DNA of 64,000 nucleotides from CAVTQY01 sp963736975 (GTDB lineage Bacteria > Pseudomonadota > Alphaproteobacteria > Acetobacterales > Acetobacteraceae), in contig CAVTQY010000001.1 of NCBI GenBank assembly GCA_963736975.1, positions 496,001 through 560,000 of the forward strand, given 5' to 3'. Positions within the stretch are counted from its first letter, which is position 1. Every line of letters starts with the position of its first letter. Shown here one piece after another: positions 49,656-58,293 of the stretch. Under the pieces are notes generated by a model. The model saw nothing but the letters and a program-made list of their open reading frames with translations. It had not been told where the DNA came from and did not search any database. Position numbers and translations under genes: made by a program.

Positions 49656-49681
49656 CCATCGCACCGTAACACGAGACCCCC

Positions 49682-49715
49682 AGGCCCCGCCGGCAACGAC
49701 GGGGCCTTTGTTTTT
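49682..49715 (+). terminator. Rho-independent terminator in the asd leader (candidate attenuator)
   Basis: The stem AGGCCCCG (49682-49689) and CGGGGCCT (49700-49707) is perfect with a ten-base loop and is followed by TTTGTTTTT. It points toward asd, with no complete upstream gene on that strand to terminate. GGCGGGG at 49626-49632 is exactly complementary to CCCCGCC at 49685-49691, so an alternative antiterminator pairing is possible. Confidence 0.75.
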
Positions 49716-49753
49716 CAAAGCGCATCCGTTCCCCGGCCCAGACGAGGAACCAC

Positions 49754-50767
49754 GTGTCCGCACCCCCTCCCCGCCTCGCCATCATCGGCGCCACCGGCGC
49801 AGTCGGCGCCGAGCTGCTGACCTGCCTTGAGCGCCGCGAGGTCCCGCTCGCCGGCCTGCGTCTGTTCGCCTCCGCCCGCTCGGCCGGCCGGCACATGCAT
49901 TTCCGCGGCCGGGGTGTGCCGGTCGAGGAGCTGACGGAAGCAAGCTTCGATGGCATCGACATCGCCCTGTTCTCCGCCGGCGCGGACGTCTCCCGCCGGT
50001 TCGCGCCGATTGCTGCACAGAGCGGCGCCGTCGTCGTGGATAACTCGTCCGCCTTTCGCATGCATCCCGACGTGCCGCTGGTCGTGCCGGAGATCAACGC
50101 GGATGCGATCCGCGGCCATAAAGGGATCATCGGCAACCCGAACTGCGTGGCGATCATCTCGATCCTGCCGCTCTGGCCGATCCACCGCCGCAACCGGCTG
50201 CGCCGCATCATCCTGGCCACTTACCAGGCAGCCTCGGGTGCCGGCGCCGCGGCCATCGAGGAGCTGCTCGATTCGACCCGCGCGCATCTCGCCGGACGGG
50301 AATTCCCCCCGCGCGTGCTGGCGCATCCTTACGCCTTCAACCTGTTCAGCCACGACACGCAGGTCGATCCCGCCACCGGCTATAACGGCGAGGAGACGAA
50401 GGTCATGCAGGAGACGCGCAAGATCCTCGCCGACCCGGACATCCGCATCAGCGCGACCTGCATCCGTGTTCCGGTCGTGCGCGCCCATGCTGTGGCGATC
50501 ACGGCCGAATTCGAGCACCCGATCACGCCGGCGGAGGTGCGCTCGATGCTTGCCGTCGCCCCGGGGATTCGTTTGGTGGACGACGTGGAGCACAACCACT
50601 TCCCGATGCCGCGCGAGGCTTCGGGGCAGGATGATGTCCTGGTAGGGCGCATCCGGCAGGATTACAGTGATCCGACCGGTCACGCGATCGCGCTGTTCGA
50701 TGCCGGGGACCAGTTGCTCAAGGGTGCCGCGCTCAATGCGGTGCAGATCGCGGAAAGGCTCCTCTGA
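49754..50767 (+). CDS. asd: Aspartate-semialdehyde dehydrogenase
   Basis: This enzyme reduces aspartyl phosphate to aspartate semialdehyde at the branch to lysine, threonine and methionine and to diaminopimelate. The 337-residue protein has the NADP-binding start LAIIGATGAVGAELLTCL, VVDNSSAFRMHPDVPLVVPE, and the nucleophile Cys131 in GIIGNPNCVAI. It also has the YQAASGAGAAAIEEL loop and the catalytic His region CIRVPVVRAHA. The GTG at 49754 is chosen because it precedes the first strand directly. It follows an intrinsic terminator by about 40 bases and precedes leuS by 43 bases. Confidence 0.96.
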   Translation: MSAPPPRLAIIGATGAVGAELLTCLERREVPLAGLRLFASARSAGRHMHFRGRGVPVEELTEASFDGIDIALFSAGADVSRRFAPIAAQSGAVVVDNSSAFRMHPDVPLVVPEINADAIRGHKGIIGNPNCVAIISILPLWPIHRRNRLRRIILATYQAASGAGAAAIEELLDSTRAHLAGREFPPRVLAHPYAFNLFSHDTQVDPATGYNGEETKVMQETRKILADPDIRISATCIRVPVVRAHAVAITAEFEHPITPAEVRSMLAVAPGIRLVDDVEHNHFPMPREASGQDDVLVGRIRQDYSDPTGHAIALFDAGDQLLKGAALNAVQIAERLL

Positions 50768-50810
50768 ACCGGCCTTGCGCGGCGCGGTCCGCCGAAGAAT
50801 AAAGACCGCC

Positions 50811-53420
50811 ATGAACGACATTGCCCCCGAAGCCGGGTTCGACTTCCGGGCCGCCGAGCCCCGCTGGCAGGCGGAATGGGCGGCGCGCGGCTCGTTCCAA
50901 GTCGCCGACGTGCCCGCCGACGCCAAGCCCAAATACTATGTGTTGGAAATGTTCCCCTACCCATCGGGGAACATCCATATGGGGCACGTCCGCAACTACA
51001 CCCTCGGCGACGTGGTCGCCCGCTACAAGCGGGCACGCGGCTTCTCCGTGCTGCACCCGATGGGCTGGGATGCGTTCGGCCTGCCGGCCGAAAACGCCGC
51101 CCGCGAGCGCATGATCCATCCGGCGAAATGGACCGCCGCGAACATTGCCACCATGCGCGCCGAGCTCAAACGCATGGGCCTGTCGCTCGACTGGGACCGT
51201 GAGTTCGCCACCTGCGACCCCACTTACTACGGCCAGCAGCAGAGGCTGTTCCTCGATTTCCTGCGCGCCGGCCTGGCCGAGCGCAAAGAAAGCTGGGTCA
51301 ACTGGGACCCGGTGGACGGCACCGTGCTCGCCAATGAGCAGGTGATCGACGGCCGCGGCTGGCGCTCCGGCGCGCTGGTGGAAAAGAAGAAGCTCTCGCA
51401 GTGGTTCCTGCGCATCACCCAATACGCGCCGGATCTGCTGGAAGCGCTCGACCGGCTCGACCACTGGCCCGAGCGCGTCCGGCTGATGCAGGCGAAATGG
51501 ATCGGCCGCAGCGAGGGCGCCCGGCTGCGCTTCGCGCTGACCGCACCCATCGGCGGCATCAGCGAGGGCGAAGTTTACACCACCCGCCCGGACACGCTGT
51601 TCGGCATGTCCTTCCTGGCGTTGGCGCCTGAGCATCCGCTGGCCGCCGCTGCCGCCGCGGCCGACCCCAAGGCCGCCGCCTTCATCGCCGAGTGCCGCCG
51701 CATGGGCACCAGCGAAGCCGCCATCGAGACTGCGGAGAAGCGCGGCTACGACACCGGCCTGCGGGTGAAGCACCCGTTCCTGAACACCACCTTTCCGGTG
51801 TGGATCGCCAATTTCGTGCTGATGGAATACGGCACCGGCGCGATCTTCGGCTGCCCCGCCCACGACCAGCGCGACCTGGAATTCGCCCGCAAATACGGCC
51901 TGAATGTCGTGCCCGTGGTGCTGCCGCCCGGCACCGATCCTGCCACCTTCACCGTCGGCGACGAGGCCTATATCGGCCCCGGCCAGATCTTCAACTCCGC
52001 CTTCCTGGACGGACTGGACGTCGAAGCGGCCAAACGCCGCGTGATCGAGGAACTCGAACGCCTCGGGGCGGGTCAGGGCGAGGTAAACTGGCGGCTGCGC
52101 GACTGGGGCGTGTCCCGCCAACGCTACTGGGGCTGCCCGATCCCGATCATCCATTGCGAAGCCTGCGGCGTCGTGCCTGTGCCGGACGACCAGTTGCCGG
52201 TGGAACTGCCCCAGGATGTGGTCTTCGACCGACCGGGCAATCCGCTCGACCACCATCCCAGCTGGAAACACGTTCCCTGTCCCATCTGCGGCAAACCGGC
52301 GCAGCGCGAGACCGATACGTTCGATACCTTCGTGGACAGTTCCTGGTATTTCGCCCGCTACTGCAGCCCGCGGTCGAAGGAGCCGGTGATGCGGGCAGCG
52401 GCCGATCACTGGATGCCGGTCGATCAGTATATCGGCGGCATCGAGCACGCCATCCTGCACCTGCTCTATTCGCGCTTCTTTGCCCGCGCCATGCGCGATA
52501 CCGGTCATCTGAGCGTGGACGAGCCGTTCCTCGGCCTGTTCACCCAGGGCATGGTTACACATGAAAGCTATCGCAGCGCCGAGGGCCCGAACGGCGTCTG
52601 GCTGTATCCGAATGAAATCGAGCGCCGGCCGGACGGCAGCGTTGTGCATCGCGGTAGCGGCGATCCCGTGGTGGTCGGCCGCGTGGAGGCGATGAGCAAA
52701 TCCAGGCGCAACACGGTGGATCCCGGTGCGATCATCGATCGCTACGGCGCCGATACCGCGCGCTGGTTCATCCTCTCCGACAATCCGCCTGAACGCGACA
52801 TGGAATGGACCGAGGCCGGCGTGGCCGGCGCGGCCCGTTTCACCCAGCGCCTGTTCCGCCTGGCCGCGGCGCTCGACCGCGTGCCGCCGGGGCCGATGCC
52901 GGAGCAGTTCAACGACGCGGCCCTCATGCTGCGCCGGGCCGCCCATCGCACCATCGCCGCGGTCACCGAGGCGCTGGAGAGTTTCGCTTTCAACGTCGCG
53001 GTCGCGCGCCTGCACGAACTCGCCAACGCCCTCGCCGAGGCGGAACGCGCCGCGGACGAACCGGGCGTCCCCTGGGCGCGCCACGAAGCGATGGAAATCC
53101 TCATCCGGCTGATCGCCCCGATGATGCCGCACCTTGCCGAAGAGATGCACGCGCGCATTGCCGGCGGATCGATGCTGGTGGCTGAGCTGCCCTGGCCGGA
53201 AGCCGATCCGGCGCTGGTTGCCGCCGATACGGTCACGATCGCGGTGCAGGTGATGGGCAAGCTGCGCGGCACGATCGCAATGCCGCCCGACTCGCCACGC
53301 GACACGACCATCGCCGCCGCCAAAGCCGAACCCAACGTCGCCCGCGCCTTGCAAGGCAAGCGGATCGCGAAGGAGATCTATGTGCCCAATCGCATCGTCA
53401 ATTTCGTGGTGACCGAATGA
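50811..53420 (+). CDS. leuS: Leucyl-tRNA synthetase
   Basis: This is a class I aminoacyl-tRNA synthetase of 869 residues, normal length. The HIGH region is FPYPSGNIHMGHVRNYTLGD. The editing domain shows TTRPDTLFGMSFLALAPEH, and then come GSARQ-like WGVSRQRYWGCPIPIIHCE and TDTFDTFVDSSWYFARYCSP. The KMSKS loop reads RVEAMSKSRRNTV, so the first lysine is Ala while MSKS is kept. The C-terminal tRNA-binding part ends GKRIAKEIYVPNRIVNFVV, as usual. The ATG at 50811 begins the family N-terminus. The stop overlaps lptE by 4 bases. Confidence 0.97.
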   Translation: MNDIAPEAGFDFRAAEPRWQAEWAARGSFQVADVPADAKPKYYVLEMFPYPSGNIHMGHVRNYTLGDVVARYKRARGFSVLHPMGWDAFGLPAENAARERMIHPAKWTAANIATMRAELKRMGLSLDWDREFATCDPTYYGQQQRLFLDFLRAGLAERKESWVNWDPVDGTVLANEQVIDGRGWRSGALVEKKKLSQWFLRITQYAPDLLEALDRLDHWPERVRLMQAKWIGRSEGARLRFALTAPIGGISEGEVYTTRPDTLFGMSFLALAPEHPLAAAAAAADPKAAAFIAECRRMGTSEAAIETAEKRGYDTGLRVKHPFLNTTFPVWIANFVLMEYGTGAIFGCPAHDQRDLEFARKYGLNVVPVVLPPGTDPATFTVGDEAYIGPGQIFNSAFLDGLDVEAAKRRVIEELERLGAGQGEVNWRLRDWGVSRQRYWGCPIPIIHCEACGVVPVPDDQLPVELPQDVVFDRPGNPLDHHPSWKHVPCPICGKPAQRETDTFDTFVDSSWYFARYCSPRSKEPVMRAAADHWMPVDQYIGGIEHAILHLLYSRFFARAMRDTGHLSVDEPFLGLFTQGMVTHESYRSAEGPNGVWLYPNEIERRPDGSVVHRGSGDPVVVGRVEAMSKSRRNTVDPGAIIDRYGADTARWFILSDNPPERDMEWTEAGVAGAARFTQRLFRLAAALDRVPPGPMPEQFNDAALMLRRAAHRTIAAVTEALESFAFNVAVARLHELANALAEAERAADEPGVPWARHEAMEILIRLIAPMMPHLAEEMHARIAGGSMLVAELPWPEADPALVAADTVTIAVQVMGKLRGTIAMPPDSPRDTTIAAAKAEPNVARALQGKRIAKEIYVPNRIVNFVVTE

Positions 53421-53953
53421 AACTGACGCGCCGGACCCTGATCACGACGGCCGCTACCGTGCCGCTCGGCGCCTGCGGCTTCCAGCCGGTCTATATGCCG
53501 AGCGCCGGCGGCGAACCCGGCGTGTCCGAGCGCGAGCTGTCGGCGATCTATGTCGCACTCATCCCGGACCGTCCCGGCCAGCTCCTGCGCCAAGCACTGC
53601 AGCAACGCTTCCAGGGTACCGACGACAGCACGCCGCCGATCTACACTCTCAACGTCAACTACTGGATCGCCGGCGAAGGGCTCGGTATCCAGCCGGATAC
53701 CACCACGACCTATATCCGCCTGACCGCCAATGCCAACTGGTTCCTGCACGGACGCGATCCCGCGCAGACGACGGTGACCAGCGGTTACTCGCGCTCTCAT
53801 GACGGCATCAACATCCTCGACGAACAATATTTCGCCGGCGATTTGGAGAACGAACAGGCAGCCCAGTACTTCGCGAACGACATCGCCGACCAGATCACGC
53901 TGCGGCTAGCTACTTTCTTCCGCAACAAGGCGCGTCAGTCCGCGACCGGATGA
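53417..53953 (+). CDS. lptE: LPS-assembly lipoprotein LptE
   Basis: This 178-residue outer-membrane lipoprotein plugs the LptD barrel in lipopolysaccharide export. A signal peptide MKLTRRTLITTAATVPLGAC ends in the lipobox LGAC with the lipid Cys at 20, followed by GFQPVYMP, the LptE hallmark. LRQALQQRFQG and the final DIADQITLRLATFF also fit. It overlaps leuS by four bases (ATGA) and holA by four bases, in the standard leuS-lptE-holA order. Confidence 0.92.
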   Translation: MKLTRRTLITTAATVPLGACGFQPVYMPSAGGEPGVSERELSAIYVALIPDRPGQLLRQALQQRFQGTDDSTPPIYTLNVNYWIAGEGLGIQPDTTTTYIRLTANANWFLHGRDPAQTTVTSGYSRSHDGINILDEQYFAGDLENEQAAQYFANDIADQITLRLATFFRNKARQSATG

Positions 53954-54993
53954 AACTGGACGCTCGCAGAGTACCGGCGTTCCTGCGGGATCCCGGCGCG
54001 TGCCGGGTCGTGCTGCTTCACGGCGACGATCTCGGCCTGATCCGCGAGCGCGCCGAGGCCCTGGTACGCGCCGTGGCCGGTGGGTTGGACGACCCGTTCC
54101 GCCTCGCCGAGCTGGGGCGTGACGAGTTGACCAGGCTGCCCGAAGAAGCGGCGTCGTTGTCGCTCATGGGCGGGCGGCGGGTGGTTCGGGTGCGTGAGGC
54201 GGGAGACGCCGCCGCAGCACCGGTGCAAGCGGTGCTGAAGGGCAAGGGCGAGGCGCTGGTGGTGCTGGAGGCGACCGCCCTCCCCCCTCGCTCGCGGCTG
54301 CGCACGATGATCGAGGCGGCGCCGGACGCCGCCGCGATTGGCTGCTACCCGGAGGAAGGCAAGGCGCTGGAAGACACGATCCGCGCCACGCTGACCGCAT
54401 CCGGCGCCTCGGCGGAGCCCGAGGCGCTCGCCTGGCTGGCGGGGCAGCTCGGCGCGGACCGCGCCTCGACCCGGCAGGAGATCGCTAAGCTGGCGCTCTA
54501 TGTCGGGCCGGGCGGACGGGTGGACATGGAGGCGGCGGCGGCCTGCGTCGGCGACCTGGCCGGGCTGGAGCTGGACGACGCCCTGTTCGCCGCGACTGCC
54601 GGCGACGTGGCTCGCACGGACCGCGCTCTGGAGCTGGCGATCGCCGAGGGCGCGTCCTCGGTCGGGGTGATCCGGGCCGCATTGTTGCATGTGCAACGGC
54701 TGCATCGGTCGCGGCTGGCGATGAATGCGGGGCTGAGCCCGGCCGAGGCCGCCAAGGCGGCACGGCCGCCGGTGTTCTTTCGCCGTGTCGGCGCATTCTC
54801 CCGTGCGCTGTCGCTATGGCCGCCCGAGGCGCTGATCGCGGCGATGTCCGGCTTGGCGGAGGCGGAGCGCGCCTGCAAGCGCACCGGGGCGCCGGACGCG
54901 GTGATCTGCCGCAACGCGGTGCTGGCACTGGCGCGGCGCGCGGCGCGCTACTCCACCTCTCCCGGGAGAGATCGAGCGAATACTATCGCTTGA
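53950..54993 (+). CDS. holA: DNA polymerase III delta subunit
   Basis: This is the clamp-loader delta subunit, 347 residues, normal length. The N-terminus KLDARRVPAFLRDPGACRVV then LLHGDDLGLIRERAEALVRA matches the HolA start. SLMGGRRVVRVREAGDA and the C-terminal helical collar (EGASSVGVIRAALLHVQRLH) also fit. The final 15 codons (RYSTSPGRDRANTIA) run through a short palindrome, CTCTCCCGGGAGAG, a relative of the dispersed repeat, so the native C-terminus may have been altered by it. It is translationally coupled to lptE. Confidence 0.93.
   Translation: MKLDARRVPAFLRDPGACRVVLLHGDDLGLIRERAEALVRAVAGGLDDPFRLAELGRDELTRLPEEAASLSLMGGRRVVRVREAGDAAAAPVQAVLKGKGEALVVLEATALPPRSRLRTMIEAAPDAAAIGCYPEEGKALEDTIRATLTASGASAEPEALAWLAGQLGADRASTRQEIAKLALYVGPGGRVDMEAAAACVGDLAGLELDDALFAATAGDVARTDRALELAIAEGASSVGVIRAALLHVQRLHRSRLAMNAGLSPAEAAKAARPPVFFRRVGAFSRALSLWPPEALIAAMSGLAEAERACKRTGAPDAVICRNAVLALARRAARYSTSPGRDRANTIA
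54957..54970. repeat. CTCTCCCGGGAGAG palindrome in the 3' end of holA
   Basis: A perfect 14-bp palindrome lies inside the last codons of holA. It equals the core of the elements at 58297-58322 and 63504-63528 with the loop bases removed, so it is best read as a minimal or truncated copy. Confidence 0.6.
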
Positions 54994-54997
54994 TACT

Positions 54998-55939
54998 TCA
55001 CGCACCGACTCCCGGCCAACTCAGATAAGCCAGCCGCTTCATCTCCCGCCGCCCGCGCGCCACCGAATCCAGGATCAGCCCGCAGGCGAAGGAGAGAAAC
55101 GACAGCAATACCAGCCCGGTCGCCAGCACCGCGGTCGGCAGGCGGGCAACAAGCCCGGTGCGCAGGTACTCGACGACCACCGGCAGGCCGAAGCCGAGAG
55201 CAGCCAGCAACAACAGCACGCCGGCAGCCGAGAAGAACTGCAGCGGCCGCTCGTTCTTGACCAGCATGACGATCGTTCGCAGGATCCGCAGCCCGTCGGA
55301 ATAAGTACGCAGCTTGGAAACCGAACCCAAAGGCCGCTCCCGGTACACGCTGCGGACCTCACCGATCGGCATGCGCAGCTCCAACGCATGCACGCTGAAC
55401 TCGGTCTCCGTCTCGAACCCGGCCGACAGCGCCGGAAAGGACTTGACGAAACGCCGGGAGAACACGCGATAGCCCGACAGCATATCGACGATGCGCTCGC
55501 CGAAGATGCGCCGCACTACGCCCGACAGCACCGCATTGCCCAATACGTGGCCTGGCCGGTAGGCGCCCTCGCTGCTCGCCACGCGCAGGCCGGTGACCAT
55601 GTCGAGCTGGTGCTCGATCAGCATTGCCACCATGTCGGGCGCCGCGCCGGCATCATAGGTATCGTCGCCATCCACCAGGACGTAGATATCGGCTTCAACA
55701 TCGGCGAACATGCGGCGCACGACATGCCCCTTGCCTTGCAGGGTCTCCCGTCGCACCACCGCGCCCGCGGCGCGCGCCGCCGCTATCGTGCCGTCTCTGG
55801 AGTTGTTGTCGTAGACATAGATAGCAGCCTGCGGCAGCGCGGCCCGGAAATCCCGCACCACGCGCGGAATCGCCAACTCTTCGTTGTAGCACGGTATCAG
55901 CACCGCTACCGTGGGCGACGATGCACCGCGTTCCGTCAT
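54998..55939 (-). CDS. Family 2 glycosyltransferase (GtrB/dolichyl-phosphate-sugar synthase-like)
   Basis: This 313-residue membrane-linked GT-A enzyme begins VAVLIPCYNEELAIPRVVRD. It has the DxD-type motif in YVLVDGDDTYDAGAAP and FGERIVDMLSGYRVFSRRFV, then two C-terminal membrane helices (AAGVLLLLAALGFGLPVVV and AVLATGLVLLSFLSFACGLIL). The pattern is that of enzymes that load a sugar onto a polyprenyl phosphate. The stop of the downstream methyltransferase gene's neighbour is adjacent: its ATG at 55939 directly abuts the stop of the upstream methyltransferase, so the two are probably coexpressed. Confidence 0.9.
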   Translation of the reverse strand: MTERGASSPTVAVLIPCYNEELAIPRVVRDFRAALPQAAIYVYDNNSRDGTIAAARAAGAVVRRETLQGKGHVVRRMFADVEADIYVLVDGDDTYDAGAAPDMVAMLIEHQLDMVTGLRVASSEGAYRPGHVLGNAVLSGVVRRIFGERIVDMLSGYRVFSRRFVKSFPALSAGFETETEFSVHALELRMPIGEVRSVYRERPLGSVSKLRTYSDGLRILRTIVMLVKNERPLQFFSAAGVLLLLAALGFGLPVVVEYLRTGLVARLPTAVLATGLVLLSFLSFACGLILDSVARGRREMKRLAYLSWPGVGA

Positions 55940-56722
55940 CTAGGCGCCCGGTTTTTCCGCCGCCAGGATCGCGACAAGATGGGCGTAGCGAAGCCCATCC
56001 GCCGTCTGGCGCACGGGAATGCCAAGGCGGTCATCGGCAAGCGAGGCAGCAAACATCTCGCGGATGATGATGTCGTCGCCGGGATTGGGGAACGAACGCG
56101 CCAGCAGGTTATCGACCAGATCGTCTGATTCGAAACAGGTTGCGACCGGTTCCGGCAGTCCTGCCGCCGCATAAAGCGAGCTGAGCTCGCTCAGGCTGAG
56201 GGCGCGGACATGCGACGGATCGCGCAGCCGCTCCAGCCGGTTCCATTCCGCCGCCTTAGCCGCATCCTCCGAGGCATACATATCCACCACGACGACGCGG
56301 CCGCCGGCCGCCGTGATCCGCCGCATTTCGCGCAGCACGGCTAGCGGGTCGGGGAAGTGATGGAAGGAGAACCGGCTGACGGTGATGCAAAACGCGCCGT
56401 CCGGATAGGGCAATGCTGTCGCGTCTCCAGTTTCGAAGCTGACATTACCCAGGTGTTTCTCGGCGGCGAGACGCCGAGCTTCTGCCAGCATCGCCGGGGT
56501 CATGTCGATGCCGGTGACCTGCCGCACGAAGGGGGCGAAGGCGCAGGCCACGATCCCGCCGCCGCAGGCGACATCCAGCACGGTGTCGGACGGATCGGGT
56601 CGGGCGGCCGCGACGATCATGCCAAGCGTCCGCTCGCTGGTGATCGTCGGCGCCGCATTGAACGGCGCCGCCTGGCGCGTGAACTGATCCAGGATCAGAT
56701 CGCGATGCGTTGCGGTCGTCAT
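55940..56722 (-). CDS. SAM-dependent class I methyltransferase
   Basis: This 260-residue methyltransferase has motif I as DTVLDVACGGGIVACAFAPF, GIDMTPAMLAEARRLA, the acidic loop GDATALPYPDGAFCIT, SRFSFHHFPDPLAVLREMRR and VVVVDMYAS. The opening HRDLILDQFTRQAAPFNAAP is shared with UbiE/Coq5-like and sugar or arsenite methyltransferase-like proteins. The substrate is unknown. The start at 56722 is 59 bases from the divergent binding-protein gene. It is followed without any gap by the glycosyltransferase gene. Confidence 0.88.
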   Translation of the reverse strand: MTTATHRDLILDQFTRQAAPFNAAPTITSERTLGMIVAAARPDPSDTVLDVACGGGIVACAFAPFVRQVTGIDMTPAMLAEARRLAAEKHLGNVSFETGDATALPYPDGAFCITVSRFSFHHFPDPLAVLREMRRITAAGGRVVVVDMYASEDAAKAAEWNRLERLRDPSHVRALSLSELSSLYAAAGLPEPVATCFESDDLVDNLLARSFPNPGDDIIIREMFAASLADDRLGIPVRQTADGLRYAHLVAILAAEKPGA

Positions 56723-56781
56723 ACGAATCTCCCATGATCGAGGCCGTGCGGGCACGGCAGAATGCCGCAAGGAGGGATTGG

Positions 56782-58284
56782 ATGCGACAGGTGCGGGCGG
56801 TTTTCGCGGCGATGCTGCTGATCGGCACCTCGGCCCAGGCCGCCGGCACGCTCAGGGTCGGCATGCAGGATGACCCGGACCTGCTCGACCCGGCGCTCGG
56901 CGGCACCTTCGCCGGCCGCATCATCTTCGCCAGCCTATGTGACAAGCTGGTCGATCTCGACGGCAAGCTGAATTTTGTCCCGCAACTCGCCGCGTCCTGG
57001 TCGTGGTCGCCGGATTCGCGGGCGCTGACGCTAAAGCTGCGCGACGGCGTGCAGTTCCAGGACGGCGAGCCATTCGACGCCGACGCGGTCAAGGCCAATC
57101 TCGAGCGCTACCGCACCGCCCCATACAGCGTGCGCCGCTCGGAACTGAAGCCGGTCACCGCGGTCGAGGTGATCGATCCCCATACGGTGCGCCTGGACCT
57201 CGCGCAGCCCTACGCGCCGCTGATCGCCGTGCTCTCTGATCGCGCCGGCATGATGGCGGCGCCAAAGGTGATCGCCGAGCTCGGCAAGAACTTCCAGTCG
57301 CATCCGGTGTGCGCCGGCCCGTTCAGCTTCGTCGAGCGCGTGCCGCAGGATCACATCACCTTGCAGCGCTTCCCCGGCTACTGGAACGCCGGCGCCATTC
57401 ATATCGACCGGATCGAGTTCCACCCGATCGCCGATTCAACCGTGCGCCTGGTCGATCTGCAGACCGGCCAGCTCGACATGATCGAGGAAATGGCGCCGAC
57501 CGACGCGGTCAAGGTGCAGCACGATCCGCGGCTGAAACTGGCAACCGTCACGGCGCTTGCCTATGAGGGGATGCTGATCAATCTCGGCAACGGGTCGGGC
57601 GCCGATACGCCGCTCGCGCATGATCCGCGCGTGCGCGAGGCATTCGAGGCGGCGCTCGACCGCAATGCGATCAACCAGGTCGCCGCCACTGGCCTGTTTG
57701 TGCCGGACAACCAGTCCGAGCTGCCCGCCAGTCCCTATTTCAACAAGCAGCTCCCCGTACCGCCGCGCGATGTCGCCAAGGCGAAGGCGTTGCTGAAGGA
57801 AGCCGGGGTGGATCACCTGACGGTCGGGCTGCGCACGCTCAACACGCCGCTGGATACGGAGATCGGCCAGATCATCCAGTCGATGGAAGCCGAAGCCGGC
57901 ATCACGGTAAAGGTGCAAGCAGGTGAAACCAACGCCAACATCGCCGCCTATAAGGCCGGCGATTTCCAGACGGCGCTGACGATCTGGAGCGGCCGGTCGG
58001 ACCCGGATTTCAACATCACGCAGTACCTGTCCTGCGACGGGTTCCAGAACTGGATCAAATATTGCAGCCCGACCTTCCAGGGCCTGCTCGACAAGGCCCG
58101 CGCGGTGACCGAGCCACGGCAGCGGCAGGATCTCTATCACCAGGTGGCAGCGACCTATATCGCCGATCGGCCGATGCTGTTCCTGTTCCACATGACATGG
58201 CTCTACGGGCTCAGCGACAGGCTCTCCGGATTCACGGCGGTGCCGGACGGATTGATCCGCCCGCAAGGGCTGGTGCTGCAGTGA
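56782..58284 (+). CDS. Family 5 ABC transporter substrate-binding protein, solitary
   Basis: This is a DppA-like binding protein of 500 residues. A signal peptide (MRQVRAVFAAMLLIGTSAQA) is followed by GTLRVGMQDDPDLLDPALGG, FVPQLAASWSWSPDSRALTL and VQFQDGEPFDADAVKANLER. AAGGAGGGA precedes the ATG at 56782, which decides the start. No permease or ATPase of this class is next to it: its 3' side is the convergent oxidase gene of a different, polyamine-type ABC operon. It may work with permeases elsewhere, for instance with the set at 14543-16257, which also lacks ATPases. Confidence 0.9.
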   Translation: MRQVRAVFAAMLLIGTSAQAAGTLRVGMQDDPDLLDPALGGTFAGRIIFASLCDKLVDLDGKLNFVPQLAASWSWSPDSRALTLKLRDGVQFQDGEPFDADAVKANLERYRTAPYSVRRSELKPVTAVEVIDPHTVRLDLAQPYAPLIAVLSDRAGMMAAPKVIAELGKNFQSHPVCAGPFSFVERVPQDHITLQRFPGYWNAGAIHIDRIEFHPIADSTVRLVDLQTGQLDMIEEMAPTDAVKVQHDPRLKLATVTALAYEGMLINLGNGSGADTPLAHDPRVREAFEAALDRNAINQVAATGLFVPDNQSELPASPYFNKQLPVPPRDVAKAKALLKEAGVDHLTVGLRTLNTPLDTEIGQIIQSMEAEAGITVKVQAGETNANIAAYKAGDFQTALTIWSGRSDPDFNITQYLSCDGFQNWIKYCSPTFQGLLDKARAVTEPRQRQDLYHQVAATYIADRPMLFLFHMTWLYGLSDRLSGFTAVPDGLIRPQGLVLQ

Positions 58285-58293
58285 GCACGCAAA

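Noticed and set aside
50733..53354. 873-codon open frame on the minus strand
   Set aside because: It lies fully antisense to leuS, is rich in Arg/Gly/His and has no recognisable motif; it is a GC-rich shadow frame.
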